Below are positions 10,626 to 23,064 of a stretch of 64,000 nucleotides of DNA, piece after piece. This DNA comes from Trematomus loennbergii. Lineage: Eukaryota > Chordata > Actinopteri > Perciformes > Nototheniidae. Below the pieces are notes generated by a model. The model searched no databases. It worked only from the letters and a program-made list of their open reading frames with translations, and was not told the origin of the DNA. The stretch spans positions 22,314,001-22,378,000 of the forward strand of contig JAAOOA010000026.1 of the NCBI GenBank assembly GCA_012861695.1, read 5' to 3'. Position 1 is the stretch's first letter. Every line of letters begins with the position of its first letter. Both the position numbers and the translations under genes were made by a program.

Positions 10626-13600
10626 CACCAGTAGCTTGTGCACCATGTTAAGACACCAATGCCGCAGTGTTCAGCGTTGGTATAAAAAGGACTCAAGATG
10701 TGGTGAGATATGCTTCAAAAAGGCCAGATAAGATAAAGGACACAAAAACACTGCGTTTCCGACAGCATCGTGTGTGGGTGCGCTTTAAGTTGTGCTACTG
10801 TATTTATTCTTCCACTTACAAATCTGCGTTTAAAAGCTGCAGCTGCAGTGGAGTTTATTTGTTCTATTTTTTACTTTTACGCAGGTTTATTTTTAGAAAC
10901 TTTTTAAACTATTTGAAACAACTTTTGCTCTTACAGTACATGAACACAATTTATTTTAAGAAACACATTGCATTCAACAAGTTTAGCTAAATATAATCAT
11001 AACTTTTGTTTAGTTCCAAACAAACCACAGTGCAGCCTATGTAAAACATTACTTTCTGTTAAGATCTTTTCCTAAATGAAATGACAATAAGCACAGTATT
11101 ATATAACGTACAGTATACATTACACCATTTAATCCAGGTACACTTTAAAGCATACATTCATGCTCCCAAGAGGATAAACCCCACTGATTTGGACGAACTC
11201 ATGACTTTTCCTGTAGTGCAAACTTGTCATTTAACCAAGCCACTTAGGATGTAACATATACTGTGCATATACATGCTCTCCAACATTACAATGCATTACC
11301 ATGTATTCAGACATAACTTTTTTAGGGTTTTCTCACTCTTGGTTACACAGGCTGCAGGATAACTATTGTATGGTTGCTGTTCATTACATAATTGCTGACC
11401 AGATGTCAGAAGGAGTGGTACGTCTAAACTGTAAAGGGGAAGTTAGTCATCATTTTCTTGACTGTAGTCCCACAGCCAGTGAAACGTGATACATGTTGTC
11501 ACCATTTTGAATTTTCTCGCATGGATTCAAGCAATACAACTACCAAAATGCAGCCAAGTAGCCGCCTAAGCCCTAAGGAGTTCTGCTCAGCCATGTTTTT
11601 ATGTTGGCTTGCTGGTTAGTATGTCTGCCTGTCTGTTTGTGTGAGCGCTGCAGCCAGCTTCTCTTGTGGTGAAAGGGAGGGTGTCATGACACTCTGTACA
11701 GTAGCTCTAGAGCGCCACGCCAGGAAGTGAACTGAGCAAAAGCGAGTTTTGCAGGGCTCACACACTGATGACACAGACAGTGGAGCTACACAGCTGACAC
11801 AGCACTCCATGGGTGAGTTTAATGTAAATGAATTGTACTTTCTATTTGAAATGATAGCTGCCAGGTTTGGTTAAGAGCTTGCTTTTTGTATCACGCTCTC
11901 TACAGAAATGCAAGTCATTCAGAAAACTCTTTCTGGTTTGGATGCTGTTATATTCATATTCTGTTTAAGGAACTGCTATTGTACAAAAACAGTTATGACC
12001 ATCAGGCTGTAATTAAACTATATTTATAATGTTCATTTTCATTTTTTAAGTTATGAAGAACTTCATCTCATGTAACAGTGTCTGTTCAGTTCCAGTCAAC
12101 CTCTCATGCCTAGCACAGCAGTGTGAGTTTATATTCATTACAGTGGCAGGTATATATCACTCAAAATTCCTTGCATATTTCTGAAACATGTGTCTTTGAA
12201 TTCAGACACAAGTAGACATAATTTCACCCTTTGAATTTAATGAATTTGGCTTTAATTGAAAACAGTTGTTGGCAGATCTCGTTAGCCGTAGATAGCTAAT
12301 TAACATTATGTCTGTGAATTAGTCAAAGCTCTGCCTTTCACGTCTTAATATACTAGAATCCTACCAAAGGTGATTAGGACTAGCATTTCATGGCTAGATT
12401 TAGCTTTTTTGGACAATAAAGTTAATGTAGGGCAGAGCTAGTTTTTTCCCTTGCATTAAGATATTTAACTTAGTATTTTCTGTTGATTTGTGTACTAAAT
12501 ACATCAGCTACTTGAAAAACCAACACAGAGGCTAGCTATTATTTGAGGATGAGAGGCATATCTACGGAAGAGGATTAGGGCCACATGAGGGCCTCAGAAC
12601 TACAATTCTTACTTTTTTCTCGGAACAAAAAAAAGTTTGTCTGTTTTTGACTCATTATACGGGGGTTTTAATCAAGTAATTTGTGAGAAGAAGTTTATAA
12701 ACTTTGTTTATTCTATTTATTACAGCTTCACACGACTTTTGGTTTATGTGGAGCCAATTAGAGCGCAGTTTGTGTTTCAGAGGCGAGGACTCTTTGAAGT
12801 GGAAAAAAAAAGAGTTGGATTTTTAACCCTGCAACGCTAATATAAAGGAGTGAAGTCATAAAACCCAGTACTGCTTCAAATACAATTCAAATGAGTTTAG
12901 AGCATACACGTTTATTCTTGACCTTTGGAAACAGTATATGTAACAAATTAATCTAAGTTCAAAAGTCACTTTGACTTTCAACCATCTGTGTATTTCTATT
13001 GAAAGACAAAATACAATACTTAAATTTGATTTGACAAATTCAAGGGTAGGGTCTTAAAATGTTAAATGACAACTAGTTACAGACTGCACTGCCAGCTCGC
13101 CCATATTCATGGGTGCTAGTGCTGGAGTACTTTGTGACCACAGAGCGTGTGAACGTTGTGATCAGCTTTTTTTGCGCAGTTCTCCAGTGTGTGCACAGGG
13201 CACAGAAGGGGGGGGGAGTCTCCCTCCGCAGCCGGTTGGCGTAGTTTTGGCACAATTCCGTTGTACAGACCGACGTTAACAGCAGCCCCCTCTGTTCACA
13301 TGGAGACAAACTCTGTCGTCCGGTGATCTAAACGCCTTCTAGAAAAGCTTCACAAGTACGTCGGTACGCAAATACGCTTTGTGACACAAGTGACGGTACG
13401 CATTTCAGATTTTGCCGTGCATGCATACCTGCGTACCAGCTATGTGCACCCCTGCATATAACAATAGATATTATAGTCACTGAATTGAGATATGTATTGA
13501 CAGTAAACCTAATGTTTAGGCTCTTAGCTCTAGACTTGGAAGATGACTTACTGTAATCAATAATATGAAAATCCTTTTTTTTGCATCTTGATGTTTCTAT

Positions 13601-14350
13601 GCGTGATTGGAAGACACTTTCTGTAGGACTACATTTTCTACCTTTAAAACAATCATACAACTCTTTCATTCTAATGCTGCATAGACCCTGCCAAACCAAT
13701 GGACTAAATCTGTCAAGTGTTGTACTGTATATCTTTCTGACACAGTCTCTTTTGACCCTTTATCTCATATATGAAGATGCAGCTTAGCATCAGTTTCAAG
13801 AGAACCTGCTCTTTAGTTGGTTTCAAATTCTAACTTTAGTGTAACACCTCAGAGTGTTAGCTGGGACAGTGGTTAGAGCTCTTGCAATCAAAATAAGACT
13901 GTGTGCTGCTGTGTGGTTGTTTGTGGTTGTTTGTTCTTTGTGCAAAGCAGCAAGAAAACTAAAAGTTGCTATTCTGGTTTGAAGAGAAGAAACTTTCTAA
14001 GGTGCCAGTGCGCCACACACAGTAAGTACACAATGGTAAATGAGGTCCTTAGAACAAATACTGCACTTGCTGTTGGGTCTTCCTCACACTGGCAGTCTGC
14101 TAAGGATCAAGTTTTATATTTGTATTTTGGGCCTTTACTGTGACATGTTTACTTTAATGTTCAAAAAGCTCTTTATTTTTCTCATACTGCCTGTGCTGCA
14201 GCACCTCTTTTCACCCTCTGTCTGAAACCAGAGCCCAGTCTGCTCTGATTGGTTCAGTAGAAGCTGCTGGGACTCCCAGCAGCTTCTACTGAAGCCTTCA
14301 GAGTAAATCGCCAGAACGCCGACACCTCCTCATCTCCACCGCTCCCATGT
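10626..14350. other. intergenic, no confirmed gene
   Basis: No similarity to a known protein in any frame. A GC-richer patch at about 11690-11816 ends at ccatgg/gtgagt and could be a first exon (see findings). A 41-bp hairpin lies at 14253-14293. The rest is unassigned. Confidence 0.5.
14253..14293. repeat. perfect inverted repeat, 20-bp arms, 1-nt spacer
   Basis: Arms ttcagtagaagctgctggga and tcccagcagcttctactgaa flank a single c. Such perfect symmetry is unlikely by chance. Confidence 0.92.
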
Positions 14351-14359
14351 TTTGTTTTC

Positions 14360-14665
14360 TGTTGCCATAAGTTAGTCTCTCTGTTTTGTGTGCTGGGCGA
14401 ATGCTAATGCTAATGCGAGGATAATACAATGGCGGCTCTACAAAACATTTCAGAGTTGTACGAGGCGTGGTTTGCAATTCGCCCAGCCAATCAGAACTGG
14501 GGCACTTTTTTCCCCCAGGAAAGTACGATCTCTCAGCAGGTACTAAAAATGGGGGTAAAAGTTCCCGAGATTAAGTGCTCTTTTTGGTGTGAACGCGACA
14601 TAAGGGGCACTAACGGAACTAAACGCGAAAAGTACGGTGTGAAAAGTACTCCGGTGTGAACGCGG
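14360..14665. mobile_element. partial copy of the TIR MITE also at 2880-3211
   Basis: Shares gctaatgctaatgcgagga, acaatggcggct, gcgtggtttgcaatt, gcccagccaatcagaa and a terminus ccggtgtgaacgcggcta with the MITE at 2880-3211. The left boundary is unclear. It abuts the family C copy that follows. Confidence 0.65.
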
Positions 14666-14666
14666 C

Positions 14667-15326
14667 TAATGGGAGAGAAAGATTATCTTTCGATCCCGTT
14701 TTAATTGTGCCATGAATTACACATATGATGTTTGTCAATCTTAAATAATAATTTCCATGTCAAAAAAGTCACAGTTTGTCGTAAAACTGTTGAAATATAA
14801 GACTATGAAAAATACGCAACAAGAAAGACTACAAATCCCAGAGTCGCGTAAGTGATGTCATTAACGTTACACATTACACTTGCGTTACTCACCTAAACCT
14901 TGTAAAGCCGGTCCCGCATGCTGGCTCTTACGGAACCGACTAACTCCCCTTTTTCGTATGTACAGTTCTCAACATGCCCAGACTTGTAGTGATTTTCACC
15001 TCTTCACCTTATTCTCAAAGAAAGAGGTGAAATGTTGCTTATGTGACGGCCAGCTTGGTGTTGGTGACGTGTGCGAGACCAGAGATGTAGTTCATTGAGA
15101 GGTTTCACACAAAAAAAGTGTTAATTCACAGTTTTACGACACTTTTTAATTTTTTTGAGTTGCAAAATTATCTTTTAAATTGACAAACATCATACGTGTA
15201 ATTCGTGGCACAATTCAAACGGGATCGAAAGATAATCTTTCTCTCGCCATTGACTTCAATACATAATTTTTCTGAAATAAGGTCCCATGGAGGTCCACCG
15301 GAAAGGGAGGGACTTCGCCTCTCTAT
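14667..15326. mobile_element. family C foldback element, second copy, left end missing
   Basis: Shares gagagaaagattatctttcg, the arm atgaattacacatatgatg and the right end gggagggacttcgcctctct with the full element at 8400-9527. The left terminus is replaced by the neighbouring MITE. Confidence 0.75.
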
Positions 15327-15530
15327 TGGACAACCGCTTCGAGATGTCTCTTCCCTTAGCTTATCACGATGTGATGGAGCACTAGCCAATAGAAGCGTGA
15401 GTGTTATATAGGAATGTCTCTATGGAGGGAACACAGGGATTTTAGCCTTTGCAGACCATTTACTTGCACAAAAAACTATAAATAACACACTACAGTAAAG
15501 GGAAAACCCCAAAAAGCATCATTAAAGGGT
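15327..15530. repeat. dispersed repeat shared with 21535-21710
   Basis: Both copies contain ttgg(a/t)caaccgc, a ttagc(t/c)tatcac(g) segment and aaagggaaaaccccaaaaag followed by cat. The copies have diverged by indels. Class unknown. Confidence 0.6.
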
Positions 15531-15879
15531 GTATGCAAGTTACTTCAAGGTTTATAGTATAACAAATGCAAAGAGTGTATAGGTATATTAGAACACATTT
15601 GTATAGTGCTGAAAATATGTGTATACAAGATGAACAGGGTGTACATGCAATGTTATTGATGGATTCAAGATTGTATAATGCAGGCCCATTGGCAGTTCAA
15701 TCCTTGGTTACTCAAGTTCTTGGGCAAGATACATTTCTCGGAGAAGCTCAGAGAATTTACATTTTTTTCCATATATATGTGAAATATTTCTATAAATAAT
15801 ACTTCCCTCCCCCTTCTTCATAATTATGTATTTATTTGCAACAGTTATGATTCAAGTTGTAGTTGTGGCCATGTCATTG

Positions 15880-15881
15880 TA

Positions 15882-15920
<39 letters not shown>

Positions 15921-15980
15921 TGTGTGTGTGTTGTGTGTGTGTGTGTGTGTGTGTTGTGTGTTGTGTGTGTGTGTGGTGTG

Positions 15981-16020
<40 letters not shown>
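15880..16020. repeat. (TG)n microsatellite
   Basis: About 140 bp of TG repeat interrupted by ttg and gtgg units. The Cys/Val-rich ORFs over it are artefacts. Confidence 0.95.
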
Positions 16021-16022
<2 letters not shown>

Positions 16023-19000
16023 GACCTCTGTATTGTTCCAGTCTTACAGGATGGAAAGTCCCCCAGCTTCTCTTGTATTGTGTGTCCAACTGTGTGAAGC
16101 GTATGTGTGTGTAGTGGTGTGGGTTGTATCCGGCGGCCAATCAAATACTAGCGCTGAGGAAGCAGGAAGGAACATGTTTCAGCCGATCGACCAATGACAG
16201 GCCGGGGCTGGAGGAGGAAGCCCCTTCAGGAAACCACTGGCAGAGTATCAGGGGTGCAGACCCTTCAGCAGACTTCCTAACAAACACAACCGATTCTATC
16301 TTCCCATCTATCAAGTCTTTCTATTGATCTCTTCCTCCATTTTTTTTTTTTAGTCATCCGTTTTCTTTGGTATCTTCTTCCAAATCTCACCACTTCTGTA
16401 ATCGTGAATCTGTGTCACTGTCAATCCTGCCTCAATCTGACTGTGCATCGGTTCTCGGTCGCTACACGAGGTTGAACAGTATGGTGGTATATGTGTCCGT
16501 TCTGCCACCTTCATGTCCGCCCATATGTCCGCTCCATCCGTGAGGAAAAAGAAGTCGATCGTGTTGAACTCCAAGCAGAGCGTCAGGATGTGTATTCGGG
16601 AACAGAGGGAAGTCATGTAAGTTCAGACTCTTTCCCCACTCTTCGTGAATATAGCATACTTCGGGTTGCATCTTTTGTTGTTCGTCTCGTCTATGATGTC
16701 CACTTTTTAGTTGTATTCCCAGAAATGTTCTTATCTGCCTTGGTGACCATTCCAAGATCTGATTGAGCGATTGAAGGGATATTGTCGGTTGGTCTTGTCT
16801 GTTTATGTCCTTTTTGCTTTAGACATCTGGCATTTAATGGTTCTTTAATGAACTAAGTGGGTCCGTATTGGTTATTGTTTGATTTGGTCAAGTTTCTTCC
16901 CCGTAACAAGAGGTCAATGAAGCAACTGTCTTCCCGTCTGAACTGTAAAACCTGCAATTTCAGTTGTAGAGTCCTAGCAGTGGAGTTATTGTTTAATCTC
17001 TTCACAACCCTTTTTTCTTGATTTGTGAATTATTTGCATATTGTTGACCAAAAATGATTAATTTGATCGCTGCTGTTTCTACCATAACACCTTTCGCTCT
17101 ACAGTTTTGAGGTCAGGTTTAGCCTTTTAGTAAGTAGAAAGGTCGTAACTAAAGTCACTTCACATCTGAAATTATGTCCATTTGACAGCTTTTATAGGAC
17201 GTGCTAGAAATATTAATGAGCGAGCCGTTACACATTGTGTACTTTCTACACCCTGCCTCTATGTAGCCAAACATTATCACTTAAGATTATCGTAACTACA
17301 ATAAAAGTCAATGGTCAACTAAAGAGTTTTAATTAATTTGACCTTTGTTTTGTGTTCTTAAAACCTCCCACTATGCAAAAAAAGAAAAACGGAGGAAAAC
17401 GTTTTATAGACGCCAGTGATATTATATCTACTAAAGCAGAGCGGAAAGGCAACACAAACACAGAAAGGGGAGGTTAGAAGCCATTAAACCTGTTTAACAC
17501 TTTGTTATACTTAATGAGGCCTGATTACAGAGATCACATATGATGTAACTTCTTTGTCTACTACATTATTACGTAGGATGTGCAGTAGGGCATGTTTTGA
17601 TTTAGGATGTGTCAGATTGAAGGTGGTTTATTCCTGGATACTTCGTTTTTTTTATCCAAATGGACTAGTAAGATACATGTCCAAGGTCTAAGCAGCAGAA
17701 AATACTGTATCTTTAATCAAAAGGAAAATCCCAGAGCCGGGAGTTCACAGACTTCTTTACCACTAGAGAGGAAAAGTCATTTTGGGCAGACAATTGACAT
17801 TTGTGAGACCACCAAAACACTTCTGAAGATGCAACGCTTCATTTTTCTAGATTTGATAATGCCATGTGAAAAAATCCCTGCGTTATAGACAAAGTGCCAA
17901 TGTCACATATTAATAAATACATATTTGGTTTACAGCAAATAGTTAAGTGAGAATACTTGTTTTATACCTGGCTAGATGCAGGCATAAGACACAAATCCCA
18001 TCTGTCTGGTTTTATATATGACAGTAACGATATGATAGTACCCCAATCACGTTATTTGTCAGTTTTTGCCACGGCCATTCCTCAGCAAGGTTCATTTACA
18101 GGAAATGTGCTGTCATTTTTCAACCCTATGTCGGGGGGGGAAGTAGGGTGGGCATAAAGTCAGCATTGAATCTCTACGCTTTTGCTCTCTTGCTTCCTTC
18201 GTTTTTCTCTTTGCAACTTTGTATAAGTCCATTTTATTATCTGTTTGTTGTTATATTTGTGGTATTGAGAAAGGAAACGTGAGCGAATGGTTTTGTAACC
18301 GTTATGTGAGTTTGACAGTTCCTGTTGAAGTGAAATTGCCATATTTGGACACAGGATGTGATGATGGGTAGGAGAAGCAACAGGTAGAAAAAGAGGACCT
18401 GAGTTTATTATTTTAACTTTCAAAAGGTGGTGTGTGAGTGTAGTAAAGTGAACTTTCTGTTTCAGTTCTGTTTTTTGGAAGGGGTCAAAGAAGTCCCTTA
18501 ATGAACAGTGCTTTAAACTTTTAAAATAGAAATAATAACAATAAATGAAATCCATTGGGAAATAGAACCAAAAAAAATACTCAAATGTTTTTGCCGATTC
18601 GTCAAGTGGAAAAAATTAATTGAGAATATTTCTTTGGCTTTGTTTTTTTCCCAACTTCAACTCATGAGTGGGTAGCTGCAATGACTGGCAATTATGGTTG
18701 TTAACCACAGGAATGCTATGGCAGCTGTATGTCAACCAAGCTAACAAAACAGTTTTCCTTTCAATGTGCGGACAATCTGACAAAGATCATTCATCTGGAT
18801 AAACAAGCCAAAGGGAAAGAGTAACCCTCCAAACTTCTGATAAACCTCTCTAACGTATACACACCCGTTAGCTTCTATTCATGTGTTCACACTTACGAAT
18901 GAAAGTGAAGCTGAAGCAGCGGAGGAACCGTTGTGGTCGGCAGTCGATGGTGATCGAAAGAAAACGCAGCTCTGTTAGACAGTTTCTGTTTCCTGAGCAG

Positions 19001-21530
19001 GACACGAGTTTTACTGCATACTGTATGCTTCTGCTCGGACAGCGGTTTACCCATGACCTTTCCATCTGTCGGGGGGGGGGGGGCTGTGTGTGTTTGTTTT
19101 GCGAGTGTGTCTCAGGGAGACCGTGGGACAGATGTTCTGAGTCTGTGACTAAAACACCCTCAATTCACAGAGCTTTGGTTAGCCACACACACACCTGGCA
19201 GCTGTTGAAATCTGTAAAATATCATAACAGATGTTGAGATGGCAGGTACACATTTAAATATTTAATGTGTTGTGGCCCAAAAATAATTGAACAAAAGGGT
19301 CAAATGTCCGGCAGTACAAAATGCAATTTCAAAATGCAATTTCAAAATGCAATTTCAAAATGCAATTTCTGCATTTTCCTAAGCAGGCTTAAATATAAGC
19401 CACTGTCATGTTGTCTCTATGAAATTCAATGTGATTGTGATTCATCAGGGATTTCTGCCTCACAGCTGCACGTGTTTCAGTTTCTCTGGTGGTCAGTCTA
19501 CATGTGGCAGTCAGCTCTTGTGAATCCACAGACAGGCGGTTAACAAACACAGACGTCACAGATAACAGAAATATTCTCTGAAAGCCTTTTATTTTGTACT
19601 CAACAATGGGAAGTCAGAATACTGGGGGAATTCACCTTGGGTTGTTTGTTTGCCCTTTGAAAGGTCTTTCAGGCTCTCAGATAAGGCTCATAAAGCTGGA
19701 GAAGTATTGAGCAATCGATGTTAGGATTTCTGTCAAAAGTCCATTATTTGGTTCAGACGATGACAACATATTTTAGAATAAAAAAAAAACCCTGTCATCA
19801 CTGATAAGCTATCTAACATTTAAAGTGTTGCAATTGATTACAACACCATTACCAGTAGTTGATCTATAATCTCTATAATGAATGCCACTTTAAATCACTG
19901 TTGAACCCAGACATTGTTTTATATTGTGTGTGTGTGTGTGTGTGTGTGAGGGTGTGGGTGTGTCCAGGGAGGAAATATGTTTGAGTGAGTCTGGTATGTG
20001 AGCAGCTCCGGTGCTTCCCTTCCTGAAAACAGCTGCTATGATTAGCATCTCTGGCTCACAAACATCAGCAGAGTTCAGGGTGGAGAGCTGTTGGGGTGAA
20101 AGGGTTCAAAGCCTCAAAACACTTTTATTTTCTTTAAAGTAAACCTGTGTAAAGTCAAAGTTAAACATGGCAGCTTCTCATGTTGGTGGCTTCATGTTGC
20201 AGTGAGAGGAAATAGTTTGGGTTAAGTGACAGAGAAGAATTGTATTTCACTTTTTCAGTCGAGGCACTGAGCTAAACCGTAGTCTGAGAAAATGGTTGAT
20301 TTGGGCAAATCTACTGGATTTCAATCATTGTTTTGAAAGAAAGGATTCCTCTGTTTTCTTTCATATGCTGCCATATATATGATAAACAAAATAAATATGT
20401 TTGTCATTAAACCAAGTGTTTAGTGTGAAGCTTGTTTAAAATGTCCAACACAGAAAAGAGCGACTATGTAAAAATGGATCACATTATTAGACACTAAAAA
20501 ATATTATCAGCAGAGTTGTAGTTTAAAAATATTAGGTATTATACAGTATAACAATATTCTTGTAAATGAATACTAACATTTAAGTTACAAGTTATTTTAG
20601 TAATAATTAATCTTCAAAAAACATTACTGGTTTCATCTCCAACATGTTGCATCATTCTTTGGAAACTCCGATTTTTTTTTTTTAAAGCAGTCTCTTTGAA
20701 AACATACACAACTAAAAGAAGTCGCATGCAGAGAATCTGTGTCAGTGTCTGTTGAAGCTGAAGCACTTCAAGGCCTTGAAGTGTATTTGAAATGCAACAG
20801 TCCAAAAATATAACTGCAGAAAGCATTAGGAATTTAAAAGTAAACGTCACGTATAAAAAAAAAAAAACTGTTGAAGTGTGAATGAAATGAACGAAACTGA
20901 GGTATCTGTTGAAGTTTAATAGTCACTGGAAATGTGGGCGTTGTGAAAGGTTAAAGTGGTTGTTGGTATGATGTCAAATATCACCAATGTAATATCTGAA
21001 TGCTGTAATGTAGACCTTTTATGTCACTTCCTAAAGGAAACAGGAAAAGTGCACAGTGCAATCATGTTGCTTCAGTTTCATCCGCTGGCAGTGTGTCTGC
21101 TCTGTTGAACTTCAGGAGACCCTCGTGTGGATGATAAGCAGCTGGGGAACTTTGACCCAGCTCAGATAGAGATGAGGTGTGTTACTGTAACTGCAGAATG
21201 AACCGTTTATCTGTGAGTTGGCTGCTTATCAGTAAACATTACAGTCAGATAACTAACCACATGATATCGTTTGAGAGTTCTCTTGAAGTCTTTCACATAG
21301 ACAGCAGGGCACTCAGGGGTCAGAACAAACGGCAGCTCCTTCCTGGAGATTTACTGTACTGCGTCTCAGGCAGGTTTTTAGGCTCCAATTTCTTTTAACA
21401 GCTTTGCTTTTTCACTCCCTCCATCCGTCCACTCTCCTATGATTTTTCCTTTTTTGTCTGTGCTCTTTTTTGCCAACAGAAGGTACAACTCAAAATTAAC
21501 AACTTTTGATGGGTTAGCTGGACGGGCTAT
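16021..21530. other. intergenic, no confirmed gene
   Basis: No family-level match in any frame. Overlapping minus-strand ORFs at 16350-16755 are discussed in the findings. Small tandem repeats occur at 19318-19369 (13-bp unit) and a short (TG)n at 19926-19948. The rest is AT-rich and unassigned. Confidence 0.5.
19318..19369. repeat. 13-bp tandem repeat, 4 perfect copies
   Basis: Unit aaaatgcaatttc is repeated exactly four times. Confidence 0.95.
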
Positions 21531-21534
21531 GTAG

Positions 21535-21710
21535 TGATTGGTCAACCGCTAAAATGTCCCGACCCTTAGCCTATCACGTACAATGTGTTGGAGCGCTAGT
21601 GTTACACAATTAGGTCACTATGTTACGGAAGTAAACAAGGAGTCAAAGGAGTGTTTATATAACACACCGAAGGAAAGGGAAAACCCCAAAAAGCATAATA
21701 GGGCCTCTTA
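21535..21710. repeat. dispersed repeat shared with 15327-15530
   Basis: Contains ttggtcaaccgc, ttagcctatcacg and gggaaaaccccaaaaagcat in the same order as the other copy. Confidence 0.6.
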
Positions 21711-22098
21711 ATCTCACACAACAACTTCCAGTGCTTTTTTGATCTGCAGTAGAGCATGACGACTTGAATAACTTTAAGGACGGACTGTCCAGAAGCAGGC
21801 CTTTCATCTGTTCATAAAGTGTGTTTTATGAGTTGTACACACTTTAGAAAGCCTTGTTTTTTGGAAAACAATGAGGCCTTAACCATGACAGAAAGTGTCT
21901 TTGACGTACTGATTCTATGAGTGTTAACATATCCAAAGTCCACCTGCTAGTCAATGCATGTCAACTCCCTTAAACATAAAACAGGTGGGTTTCAGTACAC
22001 TGAGTCGACATTCCTGCAGGTTCTTTATCTCAGCAGAAGGGAGGGGATTTTTGGCAAGCAGTCCTAGTAGATATGGAGTTTTTCTTTCCTGGGCTTTA

Positions 22099-22195
22099 GA
22101 CACACGCACACGCACACGCACACGCACACGCACACGCACACGCACACGCACACGCACACGCACACGCACACGCACACGCACACTCACACGCACAC
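22099..22195. repeat. (CACACG)n hexanucleotide repeat
   Basis: About 16 near-perfect units, with one cactca interruption near the end. Alternating purine-pyrimidine throughout. Confidence 0.95.
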
Positions 22196-22315
22196 ACATC
22201 AGACTCTCTGTGTCAGTAGATGCTGTTGATAGACTGGAAGTTACACATAAACACATTAGAGGATGAAGAACCTCCTCATTTGGTATGTTTATTTTCACTA
22301 CTGCCCTCTCTGTCA

Positions 22316-22393
22316 CTCACACACACACACACACACACACCACACACACACACCACACACATATAGATACAATGCACACACACACACAGATAC

Positions 22394-22458
<65 letters not shown>

Positions 22459-22494
22459 GATACAAATGCACACACACACACAGATACAACACAT

Positions 22495-22529
<35 letters not shown>

Positions 22530-22622
22530 GAGATACAAACACACACACACACAGATACGAACACACACACACACCCCCACACACACACACACACACAGAT
22601 ACACACACACACACACACACGC
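22316..22622. repeat. compound (CA)n repeat with agatac interruptions
   Basis: About 300 bp of CA repeat regularly broken by atagatac/cagatac units, ending cgcgcgc. It lies just upstream of sh3bp2 exon 1. Confidence 0.95.
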
Positions 22623-22820
22623 GCGCCCTTGAACCCTGCCAAAATGACTCAGGACAGGAAATAAATGTGTGTTCATGTAGACAGTCTGTGTACGTACAGT
22701 ATGTGTGTGTGTGTGTCAGGGAGGGAGAAAGAGAGAGAGAGATATAAATCAACAACAGCCAGAGCGAAGGAAAGATCAGAACTGAGAGAGATCAGAGAGT
22801 GAGAGAGATCAGAGAGTGAA

Positions 22821-22982
22821 ATGAAACGAGAGTGTGATCAGAGGAGGCAGAAACAGCACACACAGATCCCTCTCAGTTCTGATCTGATGAGACGCCACAG
22901 TGAACCCACAGAGGACGGAGAGAGAGAGGAGTGTGAGTCTGTCTGCTGGACGTCTCTGTCATGGACCTGCTGCCGACGTTAG
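22821..22982 (+). CDS. possible overlapping upstream ORF in sh3bp2 exon 1
   Basis: ATG at 22821 opens a 53-codon frame that ends at TAG 22980-22982, overlapping the exon 1 start (22961) in a different frame. No protein similarity is evident. It matters only as a regulatory uORF, and only if transcription starts upstream of 22821, which the sequence does not prove. Confidence 0.3.
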   Translation: MKRECDQRRQKQHTQIPLSSDLMRRHSEPTEDGEREECESVCWTSLSWTCCRR

Positions 22983-23064
22983 CGTCCTCAGTGTTAGCCT
23001 CCACAGCTAGCCTGCTGAGGGACGGTGCTGCGGCTCAGAGCATCAACAGGAGGCTCAACAGGAG
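22961..23064 (+). CDS. sh3bp2: sh3bp2 exon 1, alternative N-terminal extension
   Basis: The ATG at 22961 opens a frame of 34 codons plus 2 nt ending at a gtaggc donor. The frame continues across the splice into exon 2 (...[13 protein letters not shown]). The peptide is Ala/Leu/Ser-rich (starts [13 protein letters not shown]) and carries no domain I recognise. Human SH3BP2 has longer N-terminal isoforms as I recall, so a coding exon 1 is plausible. It could equally be 5' UTR, with translation starting at 24300. An overlapping upstream ORF (22821-22982) would disfavour this start if it is in the transcript. Confidence 0.6.

Noticed and set aside
13860..13895. tRNA-like A-box (gacagtggttagagctct), possible SINE head
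   Set aside because: No matching B-box or cloverleaf nearby, so neither a tRNA gene nor a SINE can be supported.
15826..16197. ORFs of up to 123 residues, Cys/Val and His/Thr rich
   Set aside because: Also artefacts of a TG microsatellite.
18160..18555. 131-residue minus-strand ORF
   Set aside because: Composition is ordinary but there is no recognisable domain, no flanking exon and no repeat boundary. Length is within chance for AT-rich DNA of this size.
18881..19237. 118-residue plus-strand ORF
   Set aside because: Contains a G-run translated as polyglycine and a CA-derived tail, with no similarity. A chance frame is more likely.
19318..19369. Possible CRISPR-like array of short repeats
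   Set aside because: Units are directly adjacent without spacers and the genome is eukaryotic; a simple tandem repeat.
22263..22755. Long overlapping ORFs on both strands upstream of sh3bp2
   Set aside because: Generated by the compound CA repeat; no start context, splice or similarity evidence.
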